In this document: positions 26,445 through 36,700 of the stretch, in pieces
Layout of the letters: the number at the start of each line of letters is the position of its first letter
Position numbering within the stretch: the first letter of the stretch is position 1
NCBI GenBank assembly: GCA_943331445.1
Contig: CALQLO010000001.1
Span: forward strand, 1 to 64,000
DNA from: Akkermansia muciniphila
Lineage (GTDB): Bacteria; Verrucomicrobiota; Verrucomicrobiia; Opitutales; UBA953
DNA: 64,000 nucleotides
Direction: 5' to 3'
Notes under the pieces: generated by a model
The model's input: the letters and a program-made list of their open reading frames with translations, nothing else
What the model was told of the DNA's origin: nothing
Database searches by the model: none
Made by a program: the position numbers and the translations under genes

Positions 26445-27200
26445 ATGTCCGCCGAAGTCATCCAAGGCTTGCTCGAGCTTTCCCATCAATTAGGAGGTGA
26501 CCGTCTACGCATGGCCATCTTGGGGGAAGGCAACACGTCCGTCCGACTCGATGCCGATACGTTTGCGGTCAAGGCTTCGGGGTCGAATCTTGCGAGCCTG
26601 CGTCCGGGTGACGTGACTACCTGCCGTTTCGATCGCTTATTACCTTTGATTGAATCCACGAGCGCGACGGATGCCGAAGTGGATGCCGCATTGTTTGCTG
26701 CTCGGGTCGATGGACAGGCCAAGAAGCCCTCGATCGAGGCTTTGTTTCACGCCTATCTACTTACGCTACCTGGGGTGGCTTGCGTCGGGCACGTCCATGC
26801 CATCGCCGTTAATCAGATTCTTTGTTCCCCGCGGGCCCGTGAGTTTGCCGAACGGCGAGCTTGTCCTGATGAGATTGTGATGTGCGGTATTGAGTCCGTT
26901 TTTGTACCCTATGCCGATCCTGGGCTGGGTCTGTCTCAAGGCATCCGCCAGGAAGTCTTGGCTTTTGTGAAGCGTACGGGTCGTGACCCAAAAATTATCC
27001 TCCTTCAGAACCACGGCATCATTGCGGTGGGTCCATCCCCGAAGGCTGTGCTCGGCTCCCTCTTGATGGCCGAAAAAGCCGCGGAGATTTTCATCGGTGC
27101 CGCCGCCTTGGGTGGCCCGCTGTTTCTGACCGCGGCCCAGTGCGAGCGTATCGCTGGCCGCCCGGATGAGCATTACCGACAAAAAATGCTTGGATTATAA
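26445..27200 (+). CDS. Class II (zinc) aldolase/adducin-family protein, probable sugar-phosphate aldolase
   Basis: The protein has 252 residues from the ATG at 26445, 2 bp after the isomerase stop. Class II aldolase landmarks: GEGNTSVRL (phosphate site), FHAYLL, the zinc histidines in GHVHAIAVNQ, and LQNHGIIAVG. FucA-type L-fuculose-1-phosphate aldolases are about 215 residues; this one is slightly longer. It would cleave ketose-1-phosphate to dihydroxyacetone phosphate and L-lactaldehyde. A second aldolase is fused to a dehydrogenase two genes downstream, so the two may differ in substrate (fuculose- versus rhamnulose-phosphate). That division is inference. Confidence 0.85.
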   Translation: MSAEVIQGLLELSHQLGGDRLRMAILGEGNTSVRLDADTFAVKASGSNLASLRPGDVTTCRFDRLLPLIESTSATDAEVDAALFAARVDGQAKKPSIEALFHAYLLTLPGVACVGHVHAIAVNQILCSPRAREFAERRACPDEIVMCGIESVFVPYADPGLGLSQGIRQEVLAFVKRTGRDPKIILLQNHGIIAVGPSPKAVLGSLLMAEKAAEIFIGAAALGGPLFLTAAQCERIAGRPDEHYRQKMLGL

Positions 27201-27227
27201 CCCGCTCGTCCTCCCCTCTCTGATTAT

Positions 27228-28697
27228 ATGTCCCATTATCTCGCCATCGACCTCGGAGCTGAATCCGGACGCGTCATTCTCGGCACCCTGAAGTCAGGTA
27301 AGTTCAGTATGAAGGAAGTGCATCGCTTCTCTAATGGTGCCATCACGGCCAATGGTACGCTGCGCTGGGATATCATCCGCATCTTTCGTGAAATCCGGAT
27401 TGGCCTAGCGAAGGGTGCCAAGCTTGGGCCGATCAAGTCCGTGGCCTGTGATTCATGGGGCGTCGACTACGTACTCCTGAAGGGAGACGGCCCGTTGCTG
27501 TCCTTGCCGTTCACCTATCGCGACGAACGCAGTTTCAAGTCCTACGAACTGGCTATGCGTCGTTTCTCTCAAAAAGAGATTTTCGATGGGACAGGTATTG
27601 CCTCGATTTCCATCAACACGCTCTACCAGCTTTTCGATGACGCCCTGAATCGTCCGGAAATGTTGAAATTCGCCGATAAATTTCTCCTCATCGGTGACTA
27701 CATTACTTGGTTGCTTACGGGGAAAGCACGAGCGGAAGAGACGTTGATTTCCGGAAGTCAGTGTTGGGACACGCGCAAGCGTGCGTGGGCCTTGCCGGTA
27801 TTAAAGAAGCTGGGCATCCCTAAGCATATCTTGCCGAAGCCAGTCGCACCCGGCGTGAAGCTTGGGAAGATGCTCCCTTATCTGGCCAAGGAAACGGGCC
27901 TCGGTAAGACGGAAGTGGTCACGACCTGCGCCCACGACACGGCTGCCGCCGTCGCCGCCGTGCCGGCCACCAAGGGAGATGATTGGGCTTACCTGTCGTC
28001 AGGAACTTGGTCACTGCTCGGCGTTGAGCTACCGAAGCCGCTCGTGAACGAGACGGTGCGCAAGGCCAAGTATACCAATGAAGTCGGTTTCGGGGGCACG
28101 TCTCGCTTCCTGAAGAATCTCGTTGGCCTCTGGGTGCTCCAAGAGTGCCGTCGGGAGTGGATGGAAAAAGGGGAAGTCTCCGATTATGGCGAGATCGTTA
28201 AGCTGGCACTTAAGGCTCCGACGCTACGCTCCTTCATCCGTCCGGATGATATTCGCTTTGCCAAGCGCGGCGACATGGTGGCCAAGGTTCAAGCCTTCTG
28301 CCGCGAGACCAAGCAGCCAATTCCGAAGACCCACGGGGAAATCGCCCGCTGCGTACTCGAATCTCTTGCCCTGCTTTACCGTGTCGAGATGGACGGCATG
28401 GAGAAGTTGACTGGCCGTAAGTTGAAGCGCTTGCATATCGTCGGCGGTGGTTGCCGAAATGCGCTCCTCAATCAGGCGACCGCCGATGCCACCGGGCGAA
28501 TCGTTATCGCTGGACCTGTTGAGGCCACCGCCGCGGGCAATATCTTAGTCCAAGCTATTGCTATGAAGGAGCTCAAGAACCTCGACGAACTGCGCAAGGT
28601 TGTCCGAAACTCTTTTGAGGTAGTGACTTACAAGCCGAACGTCACGGCCGCCTGGGCTTCCGCCCAATCCAAGTTTAATGGTTTAAAGAAGTCATAA
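27228..28697 (+). CDS. FGGY-family carbohydrate kinase (rhamnulokinase-like)
   Basis: The protein has 489 residues. The first actin-like domain opens with YLAIDLGAESGRVILG, the glycine- and aspartate-rich phosphate loop typical of RhaB. Other landmarks are SVACDSWGVDYVLL, YRDERS, WLLTGKARAEET, the catalytic Asp region CAHDTAAAVAAVP, YLSSGTWSLLGVEL, and HIVGGGCRNALLNQATADATG near the C-terminus. The pattern matches rhamnulokinase more closely than xylulokinase. It phosphorylates the ketose at C1 with ATP. It lies between the two aldolase genes. Confidence 0.93.
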   Translation: MSHYLAIDLGAESGRVILGTLKSGKFSMKEVHRFSNGAITANGTLRWDIIRIFREIRIGLAKGAKLGPIKSVACDSWGVDYVLLKGDGPLLSLPFTYRDERSFKSYELAMRRFSQKEIFDGTGIASISINTLYQLFDDALNRPEMLKFADKFLLIGDYITWLLTGKARAEETLISGSQCWDTRKRAWALPVLKKLGIPKHILPKPVAPGVKLGKMLPYLAKETGLGKTEVVTTCAHDTAAAVAAVPATKGDDWAYLSSGTWSLLGVELPKPLVNETVRKAKYTNEVGFGGTSRFLKNLVGLWVLQECRREWMEKGEVSDYGEIVKLALKAPTLRSFIRPDDIRFAKRGDMVAKVQAFCRETKQPIPKTHGEIARCVLESLALLYRVEMDGMEKLTGRKLKRLHIVGGGCRNALLNQATADATGRIVIAGPVEATAAGNILVQAIAMKELKNLDELRKVVRNSFEVVTYKPNVTAAWASAQSKFNGLKKS

Positions 28698-28736
28698 AAC
28701 CCCTTACTCAACACCCCACTCTTCCACGTAACACCT

Positions 28737-30929
28737 ATGTCCTCCTATAAGTACGTCTCTCATCTCTGGAACGATGCCGAAGCCGCGAAGCTCGATCCGG
28801 TTGGCCGTCTGGTCTACCGCTCGAACAAGCTCGGTGCCGATCAGCGCATTACCAATACCGGCGGTGGCAATACCTCCTCGAAGATTGTGGAGAAAGATCC
28901 TCTGACGGGCGCCGAAACCCAGGTCCTCTGGGTCAAGGGTTCTGGTGGCGATCTCCGGACGAGCAATCGCGAGAATTTTTCCTCCCTCTATCAGGATAAG
29001 CTCATCGGTCTGCAGAAGTCCTACGCCGCTCGCGCCGACAAGGGTCTCAAGTCGCAGGCCGAAGATGACATGGTCGGCATGTATAACCACGCCACTTTTA
29101 ATCTGAATCCGCGTGCATCCTCCATCGACACCCCTCTGCACAGCTTCCTGACAGGTAAGCACGTCGACCACATGCACCCGAACGCGATTATCTCAATCGC
29201 TGCTTCCAAGAACTGCGAAGCCCTCACCCAGCAGATTTTCGCAGGTAAGATGGCCTACGTGAAGTGGATGCGCCCGGGTTTTGAGCTCGGCCTCGCCATG
29301 CAGGAGATCGCCGGCAAGCAGCCCGACATCAAGGCTATCATGATGGGCCAGCATGGGTTCATTTCTTGGGCAGATGATGATAAGGCCTGCTACGAGCTCA
29401 CGCTGGCGATGATCGAGCAGGCTTCGGCCTATATCGATGCTAAGTACCAAGCCAAGGGTGGTGATGCCAAGGCCTTTGGCGGTGCCCTTTACCAGACCCT
29501 CGATGCGGAGAAGCGCCATGCGGCCTTCGCCGCTATCTTGCCTTGGCTGCGTGGTCAGGTCTCCCTTGAGAAGCGTTTCATCGGTACGATCCAAGATGAC
29601 GAAAAGATTCTCCGCTTCGTCAATTCGAAGGACGCTCCTCGTCTGGCCGAGCTTGGCACCTCCTGCCCGGACCACTTCCTCCGCACGAAGATCAAGCCCC
29701 TCTACGTGAACTGGAACCCCCAGTCCGAAGACACCGCCGCACTGAAGACCAAGCTCGCCGCCGCCCTTGAGCAGTACCGCAAGGACTACGCCGCTTACTA
29801 TAACGCCTGCAAGCGAGCCAACTCTCCGGCCATGCGCGACCCGAATCCGACGGTCGTCCTTATTCCTGGCCTCGGCATGATTGCCTGGGGCAAGGATAAG
29901 TCCGAATCTCGCGTTACCGCTGAGTTCTATAACTGTGCCGTCGAAGTCATGCGTGGAGCCGAGGCGATTGACCAGTATATCGCCCTCCCCCAGCAGGAAG
30001 CGTTCGACATCGAATATTGGCTGCTCGAAGAGGCTAAGCTGAAGCGCATGCCAGCCGAGAAGGAACTGGCCCGCCAGATTATCATCGTCGTCGGCGCCGG
30101 CTCAGGCATCGGCAAGGAAACCGCCCATCGTCTGGTTAAAGAAGGCGCCCACATCGTCTGCGTCGACAAGAACGTCGAGGCCGCCCAGGCCACGGCGAAG
30201 GAAATTACCGACAAGCTCGGGACGGGTATCGGCGTCGCTGGTACCGGCCTCTCCAACTGCGGTCCGGCCATCGGTCTTTCGGGTGACATCATGGATCGTA
30301 ATTCCATCCGTAAGATGCTTGACCAGGTCGCCCTCGCTTATGGTGGTTTCGACTCCATTTGTGTGACCGCGGGTATCTTTGTCTCCCCCGATACTACTGG
30401 GCATATCCCGGATGATAAGTGGGCGCTCACCTTCGCACTCAATGTGACGGGTAGCTATCTCGTCGCTGATGAGGCTTTCAAGACCTGGAAGGAGCAAGGT
30501 TTGCGGGGTAATCTCGTGCTGACGACCAGCGCCAATGCTGCCGTCGCCAAGAAGGGCTCCGTCGCCTACGACACCTCGAAGGCTGCCGCCAATCACCTCG
30601 TGCGCGAGATGGCGATGGAACTCTCGCCCCTTATTCGCGTCAACGGCGTGGCTCCGGCCACCGTCGTCCAAGGGTCGGCGATGTTCCCTCGTGACCGAGT
30701 GATCGCCTCGCTTGCTAAGTACGGCATTCCTTACACCGATGATGAGGCGACCGATTCACTGACCACGAAGCTTTCCCGCTTCTACGCCGATCGCACGCTA
30801 ACGAAGAATCCCATCACTCCCGCCGACCAAGCCGAAGCTTACTTCCTTCTCGTGACTAATCGCTTAAGCAAGACGACCGGACAGGTTATCACCGTTGACG
30901 GTGGTTTGCACGAGGCGTTCCTGCGCTAA
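28737..30929 (+). CDS. Bifunctional ketose-1-phosphate aldolase / short-chain dehydrogenase
   Basis: The protein has 730 residues and matches the RhaEW-type fusion of rhamnose pathways. Residues about 1-430 are a class II aldolase with TGGGNTSSK, the zinc histidines in DHMHPNAIISIA and MMGQHGFISW. Residues about 440-730 are an SDR with IVVGAGSGIGKE, a catalytic serine region TSANAAVAKKG, and Y-x-x-x-K in YDTSKAAAN. The fusion is expected to split rhamnulose-1-phosphate into DHAP and L-lactaldehyde and to oxidise the lactaldehyde to L-lactate with NAD. The LutABC genes that follow would consume the lactate. Codon use is strongly biased toward GC-ending codons, suggesting high expression. Confidence 0.95.
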   Translation: MSSYKYVSHLWNDAEAAKLDPVGRLVYRSNKLGADQRITNTGGGNTSSKIVEKDPLTGAETQVLWVKGSGGDLRTSNRENFSSLYQDKLIGLQKSYAARADKGLKSQAEDDMVGMYNHATFNLNPRASSIDTPLHSFLTGKHVDHMHPNAIISIAASKNCEALTQQIFAGKMAYVKWMRPGFELGLAMQEIAGKQPDIKAIMMGQHGFISWADDDKACYELTLAMIEQASAYIDAKYQAKGGDAKAFGGALYQTLDAEKRHAAFAAILPWLRGQVSLEKRFIGTIQDDEKILRFVNSKDAPRLAELGTSCPDHFLRTKIKPLYVNWNPQSEDTAALKTKLAAALEQYRKDYAAYYNACKRANSPAMRDPNPTVVLIPGLGMIAWGKDKSESRVTAEFYNCAVEVMRGAEAIDQYIALPQQEAFDIEYWLLEEAKLKRMPAEKELARQIIIVVGAGSGIGKETAHRLVKEGAHIVCVDKNVEAAQATAKEITDKLGTGIGVAGTGLSNCGPAIGLSGDIMDRNSIRKMLDQVALAYGGFDSICVTAGIFVSPDTTGHIPDDKWALTFALNVTGSYLVADEAFKTWKEQGLRGNLVLTTSANAAVAKKGSVAYDTSKAAANHLVREMAMELSPLIRVNGVAPATVVQGSAMFPRDRVIASLAKYGIPYTDDEATDSLTTKLSRFYADRTLTKNPITPADQAEAYFLLVTNRLSKTTGQVITVDGGLHEAFLR

Positions 30930-30933
30930 GCTC

Positions 30934-31653
30934 GTGCGTGTCTCTCTCTTTGTCCCCTGCTTCGTCGATCAGCTGACCCCCAAGGTCGGGCTGGCGACCG
31001 CGAAGGTGCTTAAACGCTTGGGGCACGTTGTTGAATTCCGCTCGGCACAGACCTGTTGCGGTCAGCCGTCTTTCAACTCCGGACAGTGGGACGTTGCCCG
31101 CGAGGCTGCCATCCGGGCTCTGGGCGTATTTCGTGGCGCCGATGTCGTCGTGGGTCCTTCGGGTTCCTGCGTGGCGATGATGCGTAACTTCTATCCTGAA
31201 CTCCTCAAGGGGACGCCGCATGCGGCAGAAGCCGATGACCTCGCTGCACGTACGTTCGAGTTCTCGGAATTCCTCGTGAAGAAACTTGGCGTCACGGATG
31301 TTGGAGCCAAGTTTGCGAAGAAGGTCACCTATCATGATGGTTGCCACGCTTTGCGGGAACTCCGCCTCAAAGAGGAACCACGCCAGTTGCTGCGTGCCGT
31401 CAAGGGGCTCGAACTGATTGAGAGTGAGGAAGGTGAGTCTTGCTGCGGCTTTGGCGGCCTTTTTTCCGCCAAGTTCCCGATGATTTCCACCGCGATGGTC
31501 CAGGTTAAGGGCGGCGCACTGGCACGTACCGGTGCCGACTTCGTCGTCTCGTCCGACCCCTCCTGTCTCCTGCAGATCGGTGGCTGGCTGTCCCGCGAAG
31601 GTAAACCGATCCTCCCCCTTCACATCGCCGAAGTCTTGGCGAACGACGCCTGA
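30934..31653 (+). CDS. lutA: LutA: L-lactate utilisation (Fe-S) protein
   Basis: The protein has 239 residues from the GTG at 30934, 4 bp after the previous stop; the conserved VSLFVPCFVDQL follows at once. Two CCG domains are visible: TCCGQPSFNSG in the first and SCCGFGGLFSAKF in the second, the cysteine-rich motifs that bind a [4Fe-4S]-type cluster or heterodisulfide-like cofactor. LutABC together oxidise L-lactate to pyruvate. The position after an L-lactate-producing enzyme gives it a clear role. Confidence 0.95.
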   Translation: MRVSLFVPCFVDQLTPKVGLATAKVLKRLGHVVEFRSAQTCCGQPSFNSGQWDVAREAAIRALGVFRGADVVVGPSGSCVAMMRNFYPELLKGTPHAAEADDLAARTFEFSEFLVKKLGVTDVGAKFAKKVTYHDGCHALRELRLKEEPRQLLRAVKGLELIESEEGESCCGFGGLFSAKFPMISTAMVQVKGGALARTGADFVVSSDPSCLLQIGGWLSREGKPILPLHIAEVLANDA

Positions 31654-31655
31654 AT

Positions 31656-33044
31656 ATGGACAATTCTAAGGCTATTTTCTTAAAAGAGGCCACGGTCAAT
31701 GCGGCCGATGGCGTCCAGCGTGCCTTTATCAGCAAGGCTCTTGGAGGTTATTATACGAACCGCGACCTCCAGAAGGCGCGTTATCGCGATTGGGAGCGCG
31801 CCCGGGACGCGGCCTCGATGGCCAAGTGGAGCGCCGTCAACGACCTCGCCAATGTTCTCGAGAAATTCGTGAAGAATTTTGAACGCAACGGCGGAGTCGT
31901 CCACTGGGCAAGAGATGCGGCAGAGGCTCGTGATATTATTCTAAAAATCGCCGAAGACGCGAAGGCTAAGGCCATCGTGAAATCCAAGTGCATGACCTCG
32001 GAGGAGATTCATTTAAATGATGCGCTCGAGAAGGCAGGCTTCGGTGTCGTGGAAAGCGACTTGGGCGAATTCATCCAGCAGCTACGAGGCGAAGCCCCCT
32101 ACCACTTTGTCTTCCCGTGCATGCATGTGAAGCGCGAGGCCATCAGCGAACTCTTCACGAAACATCTCGGCACGGCTCCCACTGACAGTCCTGAAGAATT
32201 GACGATGATTGCCCGTCGGCACCTTCGTCAGCTCTACGTCGACGCCGATATCGGCATCACGGGTGCTAACTTCCTCGTCGCCGAGACGGGCCAGATTTCG
32301 ATCACCGAAAACGAAGGGAATGCCCGGCTTACGGCTGCCCTGCCCCGCATTCATATTGCCCTTTCGGGTATCGAGAAAGTCGTCAACGAGCTGGATGACT
32401 TGTCGGTGCTGCTCCCGATGTTGGCCACGGCCGGTGCCGGCCAGCCGATGACCTGTTACAATACGCTCTATTCTGGACCTCGGAAGAAAGGCGAGTGCGA
32501 CGGTCCCGAGGAATTCCATATTGTCCTACTCGACAATGCTCGCACTCGCCTCCTGGCCGACCCCGAGCAACGCGATGCCTTGCATTGCATCCGCTGCGGG
32601 GCCTGCCTCAATGTTTGCCCGATCTTTAAAAATATCGGCGGCTTGGCTTATGGCACAACCTACCAAGGTCCCATCGGCTCGGTGATTACTCCGCACCTGC
32701 GTGGCCTCAAGCAGTGGAACCATCTTTCCGGTGCCTCTTCGCTTTGCGGCGCCTGTACGGATGCGTGTCCGGTTCGAATCGACCTGCATCATCACCTGCT
32801 GCATAATCGTCGTAACGCCGCCAAGGAGTCGCCGACGCTCTTTGATCGCGTTTTTCATAATGGATTTAATTTCGTCATCAAACGCCCATGGCTCTTCGCT
32901 GCCGGCGGCCGCATTTTCCGTGCGTCCTTACCGCTGCTGCAGAAGCTCCCCTTGCCTTACATGGGGGCATGGATGAAGACTCGCGATCTGCCTAAGGCAC
33001 CCACCCAATCCTTCCGCGAACAGTGGAAGCACGACCATGTCTGA
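31656..33044 (+). CDS. lutB: LutB: L-lactate utilisation iron-sulfur protein
   Basis: The protein has 462 residues. An N-terminal LUD domain contains SKCMTSEEIHLN and ADIGITGANFLVAETG. A C-terminal ferredoxin-like part binds two [4Fe-4S] clusters: CIRCGACLNVCPIF and CGACTDACPVRIDL. It serves with LutA and LutC in L-lactate oxidation, presumably passing electrons to the respiratory chain. It starts 2 bp after lutA and overlaps lutC by 8 bp. Confidence 0.97.
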   Translation: MDNSKAIFLKEATVNAADGVQRAFISKALGGYYTNRDLQKARYRDWERARDAASMAKWSAVNDLANVLEKFVKNFERNGGVVHWARDAAEARDIILKIAEDAKAKAIVKSKCMTSEEIHLNDALEKAGFGVVESDLGEFIQQLRGEAPYHFVFPCMHVKREAISELFTKHLGTAPTDSPEELTMIARRHLRQLYVDADIGITGANFLVAETGQISITENEGNARLTAALPRIHIALSGIEKVVNELDDLSVLLPMLATAGAGQPMTCYNTLYSGPRKKGECDGPEEFHIVLLDNARTRLLADPEQRDALHCIRCGACLNVCPIFKNIGGLAYGTTYQGPIGSVITPHLRGLKQWNHLSGASSLCGACTDACPVRIDLHHHLLHNRRNAAKESPTLFDRVFHNGFNFVIKRPWLFAAGGRIFRASLPLLQKLPLPYMGAWMKTRDLPKAPTQSFREQWKHDHV

Positions 33045-33717
33045 CGCTCGGACTGATATCTTTGCCCGCATCCGGGAGGCCTTGAAGGTCAAGGCACCTA
33101 AGCCCCATCTTAAGGCTGAGACCTCTTCGCCGAATACTTCGGTCGCCGCCAAGCCATGGCTGCCAGATGGCGGGGAGACCGCCGAGGATAGTCTGCTGAT
33201 CCTCGCGGAACAGCTCGCCAAGCTCAAGGCGGTGCTTATCCGCGTGCCAGATCATGCCAGCGCGGCCAAAGCTTTCGCCGAACTTGCCACCACCAAGTCT
33301 TGGAAGAAAGTGGCCTATCATGGGCATGAGCTCACGCGCCCGCTCGCCGCCACCCTTACTTGCGAGGCCTGGGAGGCTGACGCCTCCTTCGATAAACAGA
33401 AGTTGGAGGGCAGCGACGCTGGCCTCACCACCTGCGAATCCATCGTCGCTCAGTTAGGTTCGATTCTCGTGTCCAGTCGGAGCTCAGGCGGGCGGGCCCT
33501 TTCCGTGCTACCTCACGTCCATGTCGTTATCGCCGAGGCTTCTCAGGTGGTCCCGGATCTCGGTGCTGCCTTGGCTTTGGTGAAGGCCCGCCATGGTACG
33601 GATATGCCCAGCATGCTTTCTTTCATCACCGGCCCTAGTCGTACCGGTGACATTGAACGGATTCTCGTTTTGGGAGCCCACGGGCCCAAGGAGCTATTTC
33701 TGATCCTGGTCGGTTGA
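33037..33717 (+). CDS. lutC: LutC: L-lactate utilisation LUD-domain protein
   Basis: The protein has 226 residues. The LUD domain includes GLTTCESIVAQLGSILVSS, HVHVVIAEASQVVPDL and a C-terminal ITGPSRTGDIERILVLGAHG, which is diagnostic for LutC. It is the last of three overlapping lut genes. The first approximately 50 residues are a charged, low-similarity linker. It completes the inferred lactate-to-pyruvate step of the deoxyhexose pathway. Confidence 0.96.
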   Translation: MSDARTDIFARIREALKVKAPKPHLKAETSSPNTSVAAKPWLPDGGETAEDSLLILAEQLAKLKAVLIRVPDHASAAKAFAELATTKSWKKVAYHGHELTRPLAATLTCEAWEADASFDKQKLEGSDAGLTTCESIVAQLGSILVSSRSSGGRALSVLPHVHVVIAEASQVVPDLGAALALVKARHGTDMPSMLSFITGPSRTGDIERILVLGAHGPKELFLILVG

Positions 33718-33722
33718 CTTCT

Positions 33723-36700
33723 ATGCGCACGGCCAGCCTCCAGTTTGTGCTGCTTGTTGTTGCGGGGATGGTTTCAGCGGCGGAGGTCACGCCTCGTAAA
33801 TGGTCGGGCGTACTCAATGTGCCCGACCCTACCGCTTGCACCGTCGATGAGGCCGGGAACGTGTATGTGAGTTCGACCAGCCGACGTAAAGCCGGCGATG
33901 TCGACATTCGGGAGCATCCGCTGTGGGTGCCCTTTGATGTGGCTTTGACCTCCCCGGAGGAGAAAGCCGCTTTTTTCCGCCGTGAACTGGCCCCGGGGAA
34001 ATTCCGGACCCCACGGGGCGGCATTAAAGATTTTAATGGGGACGGAGTAATCGACTGGCAGGATCTGAGTTTCAATAAAGAGAAAATCTACAAGTTGTCC
34101 GACACCGATGGGGCCGGCGTCGCCAATAAACTCACCGTCTTTGCGGAAGGCTTCAATCTGCCGAATGCAGGGATTGCGGCGGGGGTGCTTTATTTTGACG
34201 GTTGGGTTTACGTGACGGCGTTGCCTAACCTATATCGGCTAAAGGATACCAATGGCGACGGGGTCGCCGATGTTCAGGAGATTGTCGCCAGCGGCTTTGG
34301 TTGCCACATCGCCTATGCTGGGCACGACATGCATGGTTTGCGTCTCGGCCCAGACGGGCGGATTTATTGGTCGATCGGTGACAAAGGCCTTAACGTGACG
34401 AGCAAGGAAGGTCGCCTATTCTATTATCCACACGAAGGAGCGGTGATGCGTTGCGAGCCGGATGGGGCTAATTTTGAGGTCTACGCCCATGGTGTCCGTA
34501 ATATTCAAGAAATCGCCTTCGACGATTTTGGTAATGTCCTCGGCGTAGATAACGATGCCGACCAACCGAAGGAGCGCGAACGAATGGTCTACCTACTCGA
34601 GGGCTCGGATTCCGGTTGGCGTTGCCAGCATCAGTACATGAAGCTCGAGAGCCGATGGATGAAGGAGAATATCTGGATGCCCGCTGGTCAGCCTGATCAA
34701 CCCCTTTTCATCACCCCACCGATTGCGAATTACTCCGACGGTCCGGCTGGTTTCCTGCACGAGCCCGGGCATGCGTTGGATGGAACTTTGCGGGGCCATT
34801 TCATCTTGGATCAATTTCCGAAGGGCGCGATGGATGCCTTCACCCTGGAGGCAGACCGAGATAGTTTTCGCATGGTCGGGTTGCGCACGATCAACAAAGG
34901 CATCATGGGTGTTGGCATGTCTTGGGGGACGGATGGACGGGCTTATTTTGTCGATTGGATGGGCGGGTATCCGCTGAAGCAAAAAGGAGCAGTCTGGCGG
35001 ATGGAGGTCGCGCCGCAGATTGATGTGACCTCGGAGCAATTTCTGGCTAAGCCTTACAGTGTACCCGTGCCGAAGGAGGAGTTGCTCGGCTTGCTCGGGC
35101 ACCGCGATCAACGGGTACGAACCAATGCGTCAATCCGCTTGGACCGCTTGGGCGCATGGGATGAGATGCTTCGGATTGCTAAGACCAAGACGTCACCACG
35201 CTTGGGTCGGATTCATGCCATCTGGGGGTGCGGTATGGGGTTGCGCCACGGTAAGATTACCGAGCTGGAGCCATATCTCTCTTTGCTGGATGATGAAGAT
35301 GTCGAGATTCGCGTGCAGGCGCTCAAGGTTTTGAGCGAAGCTAAGGTCACGCCTGCCCTTCAGGCCAAGGTGGTCGGACAACTGGCCCATGATGATCTCC
35401 GCGTCCGAACTCAGGCAGGGATTACGTTAGGCCGCATCGGCGGGCTCGCCCCGTTTGCTACTTTCCTTCGGGATCCGGCGTCCGACCTAAGTTTACCTTG
35501 GTTGCGCCATGGGTTAGTCTCAGGTCTCGCGGCGACGCAGACCTCGGAACAGTTATACGCCATCGCCCAAAGTAAGCCAGGTGCCGAGGCGATTTTTGCG
35601 ACGCTCGCCCTCGCTCGGCAGAAGTCTGTGCGGTTGGGCGGTTTGGTGGATCACGCCAATGTTGATGTCGTCAAGGAGGCCGCCCGAGCGATTCATGATG
35701 ACGTCGGCATTCCTGAGGCATGGGGGGCGCTGGCAGATGTGCTCCAGAAATCTCCTTTGCCGCCCCTGGTTGCCCGTCGGGCCATCAACGCTAATTTGAG
35801 ACTCGGTACCGAAGGCGCCCTCACTCACCTGCTTGATTGGTACTTTGTCCAGGTTGCCGACACCGCTTTGCGGACCCAGGCCATGCAGGCAATTATCGCG
35901 TTCAATCAACCTCCCGTGCTCGATCGAGTGGATGGCACTTCTAAGATTTATCCCGAACGCGATAAGCGTGCCATCGCGGGAGTCTTGCGGCGCTACCAAA
36001 CGAGACTGCTGGAAATTCAAGAGCCCGGGCAGCGTGCCCTCGCCTTGGAGGCGATGGTGAAGTACGAATTAGACATCCCCCTTTCCGTGTTATTGGCGTT
36101 AGCTGGTGACTTGAAAGCCAGCCCGGCGGTTCGTCAGCAGACGTTAAGATTGCTCGGTGCCAAGACGGTCGAGGCTGAATCCATTAACCGAATTTTGCGA
36201 AGTGCTGCGGGCGAAGGAAATCCATCGATGGTGCGAATTGAAGCCGTCAATCAACTGTTCGTCCGGGATTTGTCGGGGGCACTGGAGGTCATGCGTAGTA
36301 TCATTAATTCCAAGTCCGCCCAATTGCCGGAAAAACAAGCCATCATCACTAAGCTGAGGGACAGTACGGATCCGCTGGCTGGACGGATGGTGCTCGAGCT
36401 TCTCGACCGTCTCAATGCCCGGAATCTAGATGCAGGCCTCAGGTTCGATGTCTATTTGGCCGCTCATGATTCGACGATCCTCGCCGTAAAAGATGCATGG
36501 GAAAAATACCTCGGCACGACGGCGAAGGCCGGCCTCCGCATGGCTTCGCCTGATTTACCATTTGAATTGCTCCTCGACGGTGGCGACGCCCCCCGCGGCC
36601 GGGAAATTATTAACGGTCACATTGGCGCAAATTGCACGGCCTGCCACCGAGTCGATGCTGATGAGGGGAGCGAAGTCGGGCCGAAGCTGACCGTTATCGG

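Noticed and set aside
30889-31623. Long minus-strand open frame opposite lutA
   Set aside because: The plus-strand LutA is strongly supported; the antisense frame has no recognisable motif.
24034-33717. Bacterial microcompartment fucose/rhamnose locus
   Set aside because: Pathway enzymes are present but no BMC shell (pfam00936/03319-like) proteins or encapsulation-type enzymes are in the window.
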